Notes: a model not told the origin generated them from the letters alone. 64,000 nucleotides of DNA from Paludibacteraceae bacterium (GCA_017464475.1 JAFTZQ010000003.1:62001-126000); one strand, 5' to 3'. Positions 32,926-43,129 are shown, counted from the stretch's first letter. Translations and numbers: made by a program.

Positions 32926-35266
32926 GCCAGTTTCCTCCTACGCCGCATTCGGCTATTAATGGTATGGATAAATGTACAGCATTTTGCATTTCCGAGACTA
33001 CGATCTCTCGCACGCGATCCACTTCGTCCTTCGGCACATTGAAATTGAGTTCGTCATGGACCTGCATAATCATCTGTGCGCGCAGCCCTTCCTCTTTGAG
33101 CCGCCGATGAATAGAGACCATCGCCATTTTGATGATATCCGCTGCGGTTCCTTGAATAGGTGCATTTACCGCATTGCGCTCTGCGAAAGCGCGCACGGTA
33201 GCATTATGCGATTGGATATCCGGCAGGTATCTCTTTCTGCCAAAGAGTGTTTCCGCGTACCCGCGTACGCGCGCCTGTTCCTTTTGAGACTCTATATAAC
33301 TGATCACTCGCGGGAAAGCCGCGAAATAATCATCAATGAGCTGTTTTGCCTCCGTGCGGCTGCATCCTAATTGCTGGGACAAGCCAAAAGCGGATATTCC
33401 GTAAATAATACCGAAATTAGCGGTTTTGGCATTTCGCCGCTGGTCTTTGGAGACTTCTTCAATCGGCAGACCGTATATTTTCGCAGCCGTAGCCGCGTGG
33501 ATATCCTGACCGGAACGGAATGCCGCAAGCATGTGTTCGTCCTGGCTGAAATGCGCCATGAGCCGCAGCTCGATCTGGCTGTAATCGGCGGAGAGGAACA
33601 GACATCCCTCATCGGGAATAACCGCTTCGCGGATGAACCGCCCGCGCTCGGAGCGTATCGGCAGGTTCTGCAGATTCGGATTGCTGCTGGAGAGCCGCCC
33701 CGTAGCCGTCACCGTTTGGTTATAGGTCGTATGGATCTTACCGTCCTTGGGGTCTATATATCCCGGCAAAGCAGAGATATAGGTGGAGATCAGTTTTTTC
33801 AGTTCACGCTGCTCCAAGATCAGCCCCACAATCTCATGTTTGTCGCGCAGAGCGGATAGCACTTCTTCCGAAGTGGAATATTGTCCGTTCTTGGATTTCT
33901 TGGCTTTCGCATCCAGTTTGAGTTTGTCGAAAAGCAGTTCGCCCACCTGACGCGGGCTGTTGATATTAAATGTCTCGCCCGCCAGAGCATAAATGCGCTG
34001 CTCCAATTCGTTCAGTTCTTCCGAGAGCGTTTGCTCCGCCTGACGCAGTTTATCCACATCGATCCGCACGCCGGCAGCCTCCATCTCACGCAGAACAGGC
34101 ACCAGCGGCAGTTCCACTTCGTTATAGAGCGTCCAGAGGTCCGCATCGGCTTTCAGCGCAGCAAAATCCGGCTCCTTGTACGGATTGAACGCCACTTCAG
34201 GGTTCAGCAGATACTGGCAAAGTCGGTTCTCAATCGTATCAAAAGAGGGGGTTCTTGTTACGGAAGACGGATCTCCGGCTTCTGGAGATTCCTCCGCAGC
34301 CGCAAAAAGATCCAGCTGATTGGGGTCTGCAGGTTTGGATGCCTTGGCAGGCTTACTAGATAAACTAGTTGAACTAGTTAAACTAGAAGAACTAGTAGAA
34401 CTAGACGTCCCGAGTTTACGCAGGAGCGTATTGAACTCCAGTTCGCGATAGAGCGCCGTGAGTGCCTCCATATCCGGTTCTTTCTTCGCAAGGAGCGTCT
34501 CATCCAGCGCAATCGGTACATCCGTGCGAATCGTAGCGAGGAAACGGGAGAATTTAATCTCCTCCGTCTGGCTCTCCACCTTGGTTCGCAGCGCACCTTT
34601 GATCTCGTCGGTATGCGCCAGCATCGTATCAATCGAGCCAAACTGCTGCAGAAGCGCCACAGCTGTTTTCTCTCCCACTCCCTTGCAACCGGGGATATTA
34701 TCGCTCGCATCGCCCATCAGACCCAATAAGTCAATGACCTGCGACTGATTTTGCAGACCGTACTTATCGCACACCTCTTTCGGTCCCATCAACTCAAAGC
34801 CTCCTGTATGCCGCGGGCGATACATGAAGATATGATCGGACACCAACTGGCCGTAATCCTTATCCGGCGTAGCCATATAGACCTCAAATCCCGCTTCCTC
34901 ACCTTTCTTCGAGAGCGTTCCGATCACATCGTCCGCCTCAAATCCGAGGACCTCCAGCACAGGTATATTCATCGCCTGCAAGAGGTTTTTGATCACCGGA
35001 ACCGCTTTTCGGATATCTTCCGGAGTCTCGGGACGTTGGGCTTTGTATTGCTCATACGCCTCGTGGCGGAAAGTGCCACCCGGAGGGTCAAAAGCCACTC
35101 CGACATGCGTCGGGTTGATCTTCTTCAACAGATCTTCGAGCGTGACCGCGAAACCGAAAATAGCAGAGGTGTTCTCCCCTTTGCTATTCATGCGCGGCGC
35201 GCGGATAAACGCATAATACGCACGGAAGATCATCGCATAGGCGTCTATTAGCAGTAGTTTTCTCAT
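32912..35266 (-). CDS. polA: DNA polymerase I lacking the 3'-5' exonuclease domain
   Basis: The 784-residue product has the 5'-nuclease domain (1-280, start MRKLLLIDAYAMIFRAYYAF, EADDVIG, GDASDNIPG). A Ser/Thr-rich linker (about 285-305) follows, then a short degenerate remnant (305-380). The polymerase domain has palm motif A DYSQIELR, finger motif RRNAKTANFGIIYGIS and motif C VHDELNF. Family members in this phylum are usually about 920-950 residues. The roughly 150-residue DEDD exonuclease with its DTET-like motif is missing, so proofreading is lost, as in Taq polymerase. The linker is coded by an array of 9-bp repeats (34356-34406). It acts in repair and Okazaki maturation. It follows ung by 4 bp. 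Confidence 0.93.
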   Translation of the reverse strand: MRKLLLIDAYAMIFRAYYAFIRAPRMNSKGENTSAIFGFAVTLEDLLKKINPTHVGVAFDPPGGTFRHEAYEQYKAQRPETPEDIRKAVPVIKNLLQAMNIPVLEVLGFEADDVIGTLSKKGEEAGFEVYMATPDKDYGQLVSDHIFMYRPRHTGGFELMGPKEVCDKYGLQNQSQVIDLLGLMGDASDNIPGCKGVGEKTAVALLQQFGSIDTMLAHTDEIKGALRTKVESQTEEIKFSRFLATIRTDVPIALDETLLAKKEPDMEALTALYRELEFNTLLRKLGTSSSTSSSSLTSSTSLSSKPAKASKPADPNQLDLFAAAEESPEAGDPSSVTRTPSFDTIENRLCQYLLNPEVAFNPYKEPDFAALKADADLWTLYNEVELPLVPVLREMEAAGVRIDVDKLRQAEQTLSEELNELEQRIYALAGETFNINSPRQVGELLFDKLKLDAKAKKSKNGQYSTSEEVLSALRDKHEIVGLILEQRELKKLISTYISALPGYIDPKDGKIHTTYNQTVTATGRLSSSNPNLQNLPIRSERGRFIREAVIPDEGCLFLSADYSQIELRLMAHFSQDEHMLAAFRSGQDIHAATAAKIYGLPIEEVSKDQRRNAKTANFGIIYGISAFGLSQQLGCSRTEAKQLIDDYFAAFPRVISYIESQKEQARVRGYAETLFGRKRYLPDIQSHNATVRAFAERNAVNAPIQGTAADIIKMAMVSIHRRLKEEGLRAQMIMQVHDELNFNVPKDEVDRVREIVVSEMQNAVHLSIPLIAECGVGGNWLEAH
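34356..34406. repeat. In-frame 9-bp tandem array in the polA linker
   Basis: Five copies of CTAGNNNAA (CTAGATAAA, CTAGTTGAA, CTAGTTAAA, CTAGAAGAA, CTAGTAGAA) plus part of a sixth encode a run of Ser/Thr/Leu. The period keeps the reading frame. A related 9-mer array spans the cmk-ispH junction. Confidence 0.85.
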
Positions 35267-35270
35267 ATTA

Positions 35271-35933
35271 TTACCATTTAATGGGTTCTATGCCGTGATT
35301 GATCAGATAATTATTCGCTTGACTGAAATGTCCGCAGCCGTCAAATCCGCGATAGACAGAGAGAGGCGAAGGGTGCGAAGTCTGGAGAACCAGATGCTTG
35401 CGGCGGTCGATAAACTGACCTTTGCGCTGGGCGTACGATCCCCAGAGCATAAAGACCAGATGGGTACGCTCTCTATTGAGCGCCTCAATCGCAGCGTCCG
35501 TCAGTTCTTCCCAACCTTTCCCTTGGTGGCTGCCGGCACGATGCGCCTCCACCGTCAGAGTGGCATTCAGCAGAAGCACTCCCTGCTCCGCCCAACGACG
35601 CAAATCGCCGCTGGCAGGGATAGGAGTACCTAAATCGCGATGAATCTCCTTATAGATATTCATCAGCGAAGGAGGAATAGCCACTCCCTCCGGCACCGAG
35701 AAAGAGAGTCCCATCGCCTGTCCCTCCTCATGATAGGGGTCCTGGCCGATGATCACGACCCGCACACGGTCAAACGGACACGAGTCAAAAGCATTAAAAA
35801 TAAGACCTGCCGGTGGGAAACACCGACGGGTCTGGTATTGTTGGCGCACATAAGAGGTCAGGAGTTCGAAATAAGGTTTGTCAAACTCCGCCTGCAGCAC
35901 GCGCTGCCAAGATGAGTCTATGCGCACATTCAT
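35271..35933 (-). CDS. ung: Uracil-DNA glycosylase
   Basis: The 220-residue product has the family-1 UDG motif GQDPYHEEGQAMGLSFS (catalytic Asp and Tyr), VLLLNATLTV and the HPSPLS loop near the end. It removes uracil from DNA as the first step of base-excision repair; the polA product next door can fill the gap. The ATG at 35933 overlaps the queA stop by one base (TGATG), so the genes are translationally coupled. Confidence 0.96.
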   Translation of the reverse strand: MNVRIDSSWQRVLQAEFDKPYFELLTSYVRQQYQTRRCFPPAGLIFNAFDSCPFDRVRVVIIGQDPYHEEGQAMGLSFSVPEGVAIPPSLMNIYKEIHRDLGTPIPASGDLRRWAEQGVLLLNATLTVEAHRAGSHQGKGWEELTDAAIEALNRERTHLVFMLWGSYAQRKGQFIDRRKHLVLQTSHPSPLSVYRGFDGCGHFSQANNYLINHGIEPIKW

Positions 35934-37036
35934 CAGTCCACGATTAACATAGCGTCACCATAGTCGCCGAAGCGATACCCTTCTTTCACTGCCTCTTCGT
36001 AAGCATGCATCGTATTCTCATAGCCTGCGAAAGCAGCAACCATGAGCAACTGGCTCGAACAAGGCATATAGAAATTGACGAAGAAACTATTGGCGGTAGC
36101 GAAATTATAGGGCGGGAAAATGAACTTGTTGGTCCATCCGTCGTACTCTTTGAGCAAGCCGTTAGTGCCCGCAACATGCTCCATAGCGCGCATCACTTCC
36201 GTACCGACTGCACAGACGCGACGCTGCTCATCGTGCGCGCGGTTGACAGCATCTGCCATCTTAGCCGGCAAGATGATCTGCTCCGACTCCATCTTGTTCT
36301 TCGTCAGATCCTCCACGTCTATCTCTTTGAATATACCCAGGGACACATGGCTGGTCATGAACGTCGTCTCGATGCCGCGGATCTCCATTCGTTTGAGCAA
36401 CTGTTTGGAGAAATGCAGCCCCGATGCAGGCGCTGCTACGGCTCCCACCTTGTCCGCAAAGATCGTCTGGTAACGCTCAACATCCATCTCGCGCACCGGC
36501 TGGTCATGGAAAGTCTGCTGGTACTGCTCCTGCGTTTGGGGATCCATCGGGCGACGGATATATTTCGGCAGCGGCGCATTACCCAAAGCGTAGAGTTTGG
36601 GAACGAACTCCTCATTGTCATAGTCCGTCAGGAAACGGAAAGTACGTCCGCGGCTGGTCGTATTATCAATCACTTCCGCAACGATAGCCGGGTCTTCCTC
36701 AAACGTCAATTTATTACCGATACGGATCTTACGCGCCGGCTCTACCAGCACGTCCCAGTATCTCATCCGGTGGTTCAATTCACGAAGCAGGAACACCTCA
36801 ATCAGGGCGTTCGTCTTCTCCTTATGCGCCCATAAACGAGCAGGGAAAACTTTGGTGTCGTTAAAGACAAACAGGTCGCCCTCGTCGAAATACTCTACCA
36901 TCTCCGGCAAAGTCTTATGCTCCACTTCGCCACTCTTGCGATGGAGTACCATCAAACGCGCCTCATCGCGATAGGGCGCGGGAAATTGAGCTATTAACTC
37001 TTCTGGCAGTTTAAACTTAAACTGACAGAGTCTCAT
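35933..37036 (-). CDS. queA: S-adenosylmethionine:tRNA ribosyltransferase-isomerase
   Basis: I start at the ATG at 37036 (MRLCQFKFKLPEEL, 367 residues) because family members begin there and it clears the truB stop at 37047; an upstream ATG at 37054 overlaps truB. Family motifs are FNDTKVFPARL, PASGLHFSKQLL and HVSLGIFKEI. The enzyme converts preQ1-modified tRNA to epoxyqueuosine on Asp, Asn, His and Tyr tRNAs. It lies between truB and ung in the conserved Bacteroidales block. Confidence 0.94.
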   Translation of the reverse strand: MRLCQFKFKLPEELIAQFPAPYRDEARLMVLHRKSGEVEHKTLPEMVEYFDEGDLFVFNDTKVFPARLWAHKEKTNALIEVFLLRELNHRMRYWDVLVEPARKIRIGNKLTFEEDPAIVAEVIDNTTSRGRTFRFLTDYDNEEFVPKLYALGNAPLPKYIRRPMDPQTQEQYQQTFHDQPVREMDVERYQTIFADKVGAVAAPASGLHFSKQLLKRMEIRGIETTFMTSHVSLGIFKEIDVEDLTKNKMESEQIILPAKMADAVNRAHDEQRRVCAVGTEVMRAMEHVAGTNGLLKEYDGWTNKFIFPPYNFATANSFFVNFYMPCSSQLLMVAAFAGYENTMHAYEEAVKEGYRFGDYGDAMLIVD

Positions 37037-37046
37037 ATCATTGGAT

Positions 37047-37745
37047 TTATACATATTCTTCGTTTAGTTGTGCCAAAAATTGGTCTATCGTCATACAATC
37101 CTCAACTCGTGTATCCCCTACTCTCGTTCTTCTCAGAGCAGTAAGGTACGCTCCTGAATTCAGTTTCTCGCCTATGTCGCGCGCCAGAGCACGGATGTAC
37201 GTTCCTTTGGAGCACACGACGCGGATGGTCAGTTGCATCTTTTCCTCATCAAAAGAGAGCACCTCGATCTCGTCAATCTTGAGCAGTTTGGGTTTGAGTT
37301 CCACCTGCTCGCCCTTCCGCGCCAACTCATACGCCCGTTTGCCATTCACCTGAACGGCAGAGAACATAGGCGGCACCTGCCATAACTCACCGATAAAAAG
37401 CGGAATCGTCTCATCAATCAGAGCGCGGTTGATATGGGCGGTGGGATAAGTAGCATCCACCTCTTTCTCCATATCAAACGAAGGGGTCGTTGCACCTAAC
37501 TGCAACGTAGCAATATACTCCTTCACATCCGCTTGGAGCGCCTCGATCATCTTCGTCTTCTTCCCCGTGCAGATGATCACGACTCCGGTTGCCAAGGGAT
37601 CCAGCGTGCCGGAATGTCCGACCTTCAGTTTCTTCGTCCCTAACTTGTGGCAGAGGTTATAACGCACCTTCGCCACCAGGTCAAACGAGGTCCAGCGCAG
37701 AGGTTTGTCAAAAGCCAGTATTTCGCCTGCTTCAAAATCCCACAT
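37047..37745 (-). CDS. truB: tRNA pseudouridine-55 synthase
   Basis: The 232-residue product has KPLRWTSFD, the catalytic-Asp motif GTLDPLATGV and CSKGTYIRALARDIG of the TruB family. It makes pseudouridine 55 in the T-loop of tRNAs. It follows uppP by one base and precedes queA. The length is usual for this phylum, which lacks a long PUA domain. Confidence 0.96.
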   Translation of the reverse strand: MWDFEAGEILAFDKPLRWTSFDLVAKVRYNLCHKLGTKKLKVGHSGTLDPLATGVVIICTGKKTKMIEALQADVKEYIATLQLGATTPSFDMEKEVDATYPTAHINRALIDETIPLFIGELWQVPPMFSAVQVNGKRAYELARKGEQVELKPKLLKIDEIEVLSFDEEKMQLTIRVVCSKGTYIRALARDIGEKLNSGAYLTALRRTRVGDTRVEDCMTIDQFLAQLNEEYV

Positions 37746-37746
37746 A

Positions 37747-38553
37747 TCAGCAGACGGTAGTAATGATCGCCACAGTACCCACTATTGCGCAGTAAACGGC
37801 AAAATATATCAGGCGCTGGCGGCGCACGATCTCAATCATAAAACGGCAAGCGAAACAGCCCGTCACGAACGCTGCCACAAATCCCACCAGCGCAGGCACG
37901 ACACCCAAACCGACGGTGATCTCGCCTTGCAGCAATTTCAGCAAATCCAAAAAGGCTTCGCCTAAAATAGGAATAAGCACCATGAGAAAGGAGAACTGAG
38001 CCACACTCTCTTTCTTCACTCCGCATAACAAACCAGTAGCTATCGTCGATCCCGAACGGCTCAGACCGGGCAGAACCGCACAAGCCTGCGCCAGACCGAT
38101 GATGATCGCGTCCTTGTAAGTCACCTCATGTCCTTCGCCCGCACGCTTTTTCTGCAGCCACTCGCTCAACGCCAGCAGACACGCTGTGACCAGAAGACAA
38201 ATGCCCACCAGCAACAATCCGTTGCCGAAGAATGCTTCCACTTGGTCTTTGAAGAACATACCGACGATAAAAACCGGTATCATAGACACCAGAATCTTCG
38301 CCACATAATCCTTCTCGCTATTCCATTGGAGTGTCGTGAACGTACCCTTGAAGAGCTGCGCCACTTCGCGCCAAAGAACCACCAGCGTAGATAACACCGT
38401 AGCGGTATGAACGATGATCGCAAAAGTCAGATTATCTTCACCCGAAGTGCCCAGCAAAGCCTGACCAATCTCCAAATGACCAGAAGAAGAAACCGGCAGA
38501 AACTCCGTCAGTCCCTGCACTATTCCCAATATCAGTGCTTCTAACCAACTCAT
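37747..38553 (-). CDS. uppP: Undecaprenyl-diphosphatase
   Basis: The 268-residue multi-pass membrane protein has [19 protein letters not shown] near the start and the second motif [14 protein letters not shown], the two active-site blocks of BacA/UppP. It recycles the lipid carrier for peptidoglycan and other envelope glycans and can give bacitracin resistance. Its ATG overlaps the stop of the DUF3098 gene by 4 bp (38550-38553). Confidence 0.96.
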   Translation of the reverse strand: MSWLEALILGIVQGLTEFLPVSSSGHLEIGQALLGTSGEDNLTFAIIVHTATVLSTLVVLWREVAQLFKGTFTTLQWNSEKDYVAKILVSMIPVFIVGMFFKDQVEAFFGNGLLLVGICLLVTACLLALSEWLQKKRAGEGHEVTYKDAIIIGLAQACAVLPGLSRSGSTIATGLLCGVKKESVAQFSFLMVLIPILGEAFLDLLKLLQGEITVGLGVVPALVGFVAAFVTGCFACRFMIEIVRRQRLIYFAVYCAIVGTVAIITTVC

Positions 38554-38765
38554 TTCTTCCTACCCCGATATAAGATAGCAAATAACATCATTACGAAGCC
38601 GAAGAGTGAAATCATCGGACCTACTGTAATGCGACGGAAGGAGAAAATATCAGGATTGTAAACATCCCCCGAAGGTGCTCCCACCATGAGGGCAAAACCA
38701 ATAACGATGATAACAAAAGACACCGCTATCAGAATCAAATTCAGTTTCGATAAAGTATGTTTCAT
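38550..38765 (-). CDS. DUF3098 small membrane protein
   Basis: This 71-residue protein has two TM helices (about 10-28 and 47-65) with [15 protein letters not shown] between them, the hallmark of DUF3098. It is found almost always between ftsX and uppP in Bacteroidota, as here. The function is unknown; a link to cell division or the lipid carrier is suggested by position only. Confidence 0.9.
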   Translation of the reverse strand: MKHTLSKLNLILIAVSFVIIVIGFALMVGAPSGDVYNPDIFSFRRITVGPMISLFGFVMMLFAILYRGRKK

Positions 38766-38788
38766 TTGCTTGTTTGCTTTATATTTTC

Positions 38789-39649
38789 TCAGATCTCATA
38801 GAGAGAGTTATTATCCATGCGGATATATCGTCCTGTAGCTATCAGCGAAGCAAAGAGCGTGATCAGCAGCCCCGAACACAGCACGATAGCCGACACAAAA
38901 GCAATATTCTGCCAAGTTAGCGCAAAAAGCATCAGCCCCATGCGGAACTCGACATAGTAAACCACGCCGCTCAGAATAGCCAACGCTACCAAGCCCGCAA
39001 TCAGACCCATCCCCATATTGCGCAGCACAAACGGACGCCGCGTCACCCAAGATGTCGCGCCCACCAGCGTCATGGTGTTAATCAGGAACCGCTGCGAATA
39101 GATCTGCAAACGGATTGTGTTCACAATCAACACCATCGAGACTAACAGCAACGCCAGAGCCACAGCCAATAGGATCAGCGAGAACTCGTGCACATTACTG
39201 CTCATCAGATCCGCCAGATCGCGCGGATAGATAACCTCTTCCACATAAGGCAGTGCTTCTAAATCTGCGGCGATCATTGCCAGACTGTCCGGCGCACTAT
39301 AGGCGTCGGTGGGATGAATCTCATAGCTGGCAGACAAAGGATTGAAGCCCAAGAAAGCAGAGGGGTCTTCTCCTAATGAACGGATATGCTCCTCCAGCGC
39401 CTCAGAAGCCGAGACATAGCGATAACTGCTGCATCGGTCTCCGGCATTCAGCACCGCCTCCAGACGCGCACACTGCGTACTATCCGCATCCTTGGTCAAC
39501 ACGGCTGTGATAGTCATGTTCTCGCGCATGCGCGTAATAAGCGAATCGGCGGAGAGCAACAAAATGCCCTCCAGCCCGATTAGACACAGTACCAGCGACA
39601 CACTGATAGCAGATGTCACATAAGAATTACGAAAACGATGTTTACGCAT
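38789..39649 (-). CDS. ftsX: Cell-division permease-like protein FtsX
   Basis: The 286-residue product has a TM helix near residue 15-35, an extracytoplasmic domain (about 40-160) and three C-terminal TM helices, the FtsX fold. Residues NTIRLQIYSQRFLINTMTLV form the typical cytoplasmic coupling stretch. With FtsE it controls septal peptidoglycan hydrolases; ftsE is not in the window. The ATG overlaps the porN stop by one base (TAATG), tying it to the secretion genes. Confidence 0.92.
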   Translation of the reverse strand: MRKHRFRNSYVTSAISVSLVLCLIGLEGILLLSADSLITRMRENMTITAVLTKDADSTQCARLEAVLNAGDRCSSYRYVSASEALEEHIRSLGEDPSAFLGFNPLSASYEIHPTDAYSAPDSLAMIAADLEALPYVEEVIYPRDLADLMSSNVHEFSLILLAVALALLLVSMVLIVNTIRLQIYSQRFLINTMTLVGATSWVTRRPFVLRNMGMGLIAGLVALAILSGVVYYVEFRMGLMLFALTWQNIAFVSAIVLCSGLLITLFASLIATGRYIRMDNNSLYEI

Positions 39650-40596
39650 TAGTATTCCCAGAGATCCTGCTCGAAGTTCAGCATTTCGGTAGCAATACGC
39701 TCTTGCTCCTTCTTAACCTGCGCCTCGGTTCCGGCATAGTCCGGAATCCAGCGGTTATACATATTACCCTCTCCCACGATATAGGAGGTGTACAGATGTT
39801 TCTGGAAGAACTCATCAAACGTAACACGCTTCACCTCGTTGCGATTCGGGATAGCATATTGTAATGCCATGTACGGACGCAGTTTGTCGAACGGAATCCA
39901 GAACATGATCGACTCACGCAAAGAACCCATAATATTGGAACTGTCACGCGTCGTGATCAGATCGGATTGCAACGGAGCTATCGCCATAATCTTCGAATGC
40001 AGACGAGAGGTGTGTTTATCGAAGAAGACAACCTCCTGAATCAGATATTTCAACTGGTTACGCACGATCGGCTCGAAACGATAGAAGTGACCCGAAAGTT
40101 CGTCCGCAATACTGTCATAGTGAACCAACATAGCGTCAGACTCCGTGATATCATAGTGGGTCGGATCATCCGAATAATCAGCCGAAGGATCATCCGCCAT
40201 AAACATCATAGGTATCGTTGCCTTTGCTAATGGAGCTTGCTTGAAATCAGGCTTGATGGTCTCCATATTCTTCTCATAAATAGGCAGACCGTCCACTACT
40301 GCATCAGCTATCACCTTGAATAAGTTACGATAATCCGAATCATCCGATTTGGTCGGGAAATAAAGTTGGTAATTCTGCTTATATCGCATATCTATGATAC
40401 GATATACATAGCGAGCCCAAATCACATCGTCAATACGATGATCCACCAACACAATCGTGTCATGCGCCTTCGAGAACTCCTCCGTCTGGATGCGTGCACT
40501 ACCCATTTCATCGAAGAACGAAATCACTTGGTGTTGCGCCTGAGCAGTTAGTACGCCCAGCATCAAGCATGCAATAATACTAATTTTCTTCATCAT
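39649..40596 (-). CDS. porN: Type IX secretion protein PorN/GldN
   Basis: The 315-residue secreted protein (signal peptide to about residue 20, TAQAQ) has the family stretch FSKAHDTIVLVDHRIDDVIWARYVYRIIDMR, here split by position, and YNRWIPDY near the end. PorN forms the periplasmic ring under the outer membrane with the lipoprotein PorK. It is the last of the porP-K-L-M-N set and couples to ftsX. Confidence 0.95.
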   Translation of the reverse strand: MMKKISIIACLMLGVLTAQAQHQVISFFDEMGSARIQTEEFSKAHDTIVLVDHRIDDVIWARYVYRIIDMRYKQNYQLYFPTKSDDSDYRNLFKVIADAVVDGLPIYEKNMETIKPDFKQAPLAKATIPMMFMADDPSADYSDDPTHYDITESDAMLVHYDSIADELSGHFYRFEPIVRNQLKYLIQEVVFFDKHTSRLHSKIMAIAPLQSDLITTRDSSNIMGSLRESIMFWIPFDKLRPYMALQYAIPNRNEVKRVTFDEFFQKHLYTSYIVGEGNMYNRWIPDYAGTEAQVKKEQERIATEMLNFEQDLWEY

Positions 40597-40608
40597 ATTC
40601 TTTACCTG

Positions 40609-42186
40609 TTAATTAAGTGTTAGAGGGATAGGCGACAGACGAATCTCACGACCATCCGGACCTTTAGCACGGATATCCGTGATAATCACAGAGTTACCCG
40701 GTTTCAGTTTTGCCAAACGATCCAACTGCTCACGCGTGAACTTGTTGCCGCGCGACTCCAGATAAACACCATTGATATTAGCACGGAAACCGGAGATCTG
40801 GAACGGCAGGTCTAACAGACCGTCAGGACCATACGAAGCAATCACGGAAGCCCCTGCATTCAACAGCGCACTACGCGGGATAGCTTTCTCTCCGTTGTAC
40901 TCGTTCTCACCCGATTTGAAGTATGCTCCCGGCTTCGGAAGTGCTTTCACGCGGTATTCCTTGCTACCCATTTGCTGCATACGTCCGTCCAGTTCAGCGG
41001 ATACGGAGATAGATACGCTCTTGGCATTATCGCCCGGCTTGATGATCCAGATGCCGCCCTGCTGACGTACAGACGCACCGTTGACGCTCACTTTGACCTT
41101 GTCGTTGGCTACACCCGGAACAGAGATCGAGAACTTGTTATCATATCCGCGGTACATGATATTCAGGTCGTTGTTCGAAATCGTTACTGCCGGCTCGCCC
41201 ACGCTATACTCGCTGGTGAAAGGCAGATTCTCCATCTCACCCGTGGACGGGTTCTGGTACGCAATCCAACCCGAGTACTTCTTCAGACCCACGCCGGATG
41301 CGGCTACCTCATATATACCTTGGTCATTGATACGTTGACCCTCGATGTAATACTCCGGACGTTGCGTCGAGTCCACTGCCGCCAGAATAATCTGGGCTGT
41401 GTACTTACCTCCGCGGATCACATAGTTCGAATTCGGAATCACGTACGCGTTCAGTTTATTCACGCGCAGGTCACCCGCGTCCGTGCGATCCATCAGGTAT
41501 TGAATCAACTGGCTCTCGGTCGAACGAACATCGTTCTGCATCTTGGTCAGAATCGTGATCGACGCACCTACCGGCATACCTTCAAAGATAGCGATTTCCC
41601 AGTCACACGAGTCTTTCTCGTGGGCGTTCCAACCACGATCGGTAGCCAGATTTTGCATAATCGAGCTCCGCAACTCTGCGTCTTGATTTGCTAATCCGGC
41701 TGCATAATCGCGATAGTAAGCCACAATCTCTTTCAACTCGGCACCATGACCTTCGTTAATAGCGTATTGCGCAGTAACATCCAGATTCGAGTTTCCTTCA
41801 ATACGACGGGTCGGATCTTCTTTGCCTTCCGCGCCTCTACGGGCATCTACTTTGGATTGACCATCCGCCAGAATAGCGATATGCTCCTTGAAGTCTTGAA
41901 TATAGTTTACGAGAGAATCTGCACGTTTCTGTACCTCCATTGCCTTATCGAACCACTCCTGAGTCTTCTCTGGGTTATCTGCGTTTGCAGCCTTGAAGTC
42001 GTTATAGAGCTTCGCGTTACGTGTATCCGATGCAGCGATTGAGGAGTGCAAACTATCGTCCACCAATGTAAAACCATTGAGGATATCAGTACTTACGTTC
42101 AACGCCAACATGGCGGTGAGCACCAAGTACATCATACCGATCATTTTTTGTCTCGGGGTTTCGGGACAGTTTTTTGCTCCACTCAT
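40609..42186 (-). CDS. porM: Type IX secretion motor protein PorM/GldM
   Basis: The 525-residue product begins ETPRQKMIGMMYLVLTAML, the single TM helix of GldM/PorM, followed by long helical and beta-rich periplasmic domains. PorM with PorL forms the proton-driven motor that powers transport and, in gliders, motility. The length agrees with the family (about 515-525). It lies between porL and porN. Confidence 0.96.
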   Translation of the reverse strand: MSGAKNCPETPRQKMIGMMYLVLTAMLALNVSTDILNGFTLVDDSLHSSIAASDTRNAKLYNDFKAANADNPEKTQEWFDKAMEVQKRADSLVNYIQDFKEHIAILADGQSKVDARRGAEGKEDPTRRIEGNSNLDVTAQYAINEGHGAELKEIVAYYRDYAAGLANQDAELRSSIMQNLATDRGWNAHEKDSCDWEIAIFEGMPVGASITILTKMQNDVRSTESQLIQYLMDRTDAGDLRVNKLNAYVIPNSNYVIRGGKYTAQIILAAVDSTQRPEYYIEGQRINDQGIYEVAASGVGLKKYSGWIAYQNPSTGEMENLPFTSEYSVGEPAVTISNNDLNIMYRGYDNKFSISVPGVANDKVKVSVNGASVRQQGGIWIIKPGDNAKSVSISVSAELDGRMQQMGSKEYRVKALPKPGAYFKSGENEYNGEKAIPRSALLNAGASVIASYGPDGLLDLPFQISGFRANINGVYLESRGNKFTREQLDRLAKLKPGNSVIITDIRAKGPDGREIRLSPIPLTLN

Positions 42187-42244
42187 TGCTGAAGTGTTTT
42201 ATTGGTTTTGTTTAAATTCAATTATTGTTTACCTGAACCGATAC

Positions 42245-43129
42245 TTATGCGAGTGCATTCAGCATATTGCCATAAATGTCGTTCAGGCTTGCTACTTGTT
42301 TCTGCAACTGTTTAGCACCGGCAGCGAAAGCAACTTGTGCCTCTGCGGACTCCTTAGCGGCTGCAGCAGCGGCTTTTTGAGCCTCGGTCTGCGCATTAAC
42401 CGACTGCAATTGCAACTCATATACGGTGTTCAATGCAGCAATGCTCTTGCCTACTTGCTCTACACCTGCCTTATAAGCCTTGGTCTCTTCTGCGATATTC
42501 TGCATATCGCCGCTCACGCGTGCATAAGACTGAGCCAAAGAAGCGGTTGCCGTTGCGTAAGACTCTGTCGCTACCTCTGCGGCTGCCAGTTTTTCTCCCA
42601 GTTTAACGCCGGTCTGAGCTACTTTGCCCAACTCCGCAAACTGAGTAGCAGTCTTTGCCAAATCTGCAATACCGTCCTTCAATGCTTTCAAATCCTCGTC
42701 TTTCAGAGTCGGAACTTTCGCGCTCGATACAGGTTCAGACGCAGCAGGACGAGCAGTAGTCGTCATCGTTCCGATCGTCTGCGGACCCTCAGCGGTTCCG
42801 GCACCTAACAACGTAGGACGTGGTTGATGAGATTTTTCTTCTAATAACTCCGGTTTGGTTCCATATTCCAACAACTGCGGGAACACGTTCTCCCAGTGGA
42901 ACTCTGGATGCGGGTGCTCCAATGTTCCGATCAAGAACAAGAATGCCTCGGTAAACATACCGATCATCAGCACTTGACTTGCACCCGGCCAGTGCAGAAT
43001 TTTAAACAACGCACCGATAATAACTACGGACGCACCCGCAGAATATACGATGTTTACTACGTTTTTACCTTGGTAAGACTCATACCAATGCATGAATCTT
43101 GCGCCCAAACCTTGCTTTTCTGTAGCCAT
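42245..43129 (-). CDS. porL: Type IX secretion motor protein PorL/GldL
   Basis: The 294-residue product has two TM helices in the first 75 residues (KNVVNIVYSAGASVVIIGAL and the following FKILHWPGASQVLMIG) with the Glu-containing TEAFLFLIGTLE thought to carry protons. A long Ala-rich cytoplasmic helical tail follows, rich in Ala/Glu/Lys. It forms the inner-membrane motor with PorM. Confidence 0.95.
   Translation of the reverse strand: MATEKQGLGARFMHWYESYQGKNVVNIVYSAGASVVIIGALFKILHWPGASQVLMIGMFTEAFLFLIGTLEHPHPEFHWENVFPQLLEYGTKPELLEEKSHQPRPTLLGAGTAEGPQTIGTMTTTARPAASEPVSSAKVPTLKDEDLKALKDGIADLAKTATQFAELGKVAQTGVKLGEKLAAAEVATESYATATASLAQSYARVSGDMQNIAEETKAYKAGVEQVGKSIAALNTVYELQLQSVNAQTEAQKAAAAAAKESAEAQVAFAAGAKQLQKQVASLNDIYGNMLNALA

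Noticed and set aside
32912..35266. polA as a frameshifted or broken gene
   Set aside because: One open frame contains complete nuclease and polymerase domains with all motifs, so this is an internal domain loss rather than decay.
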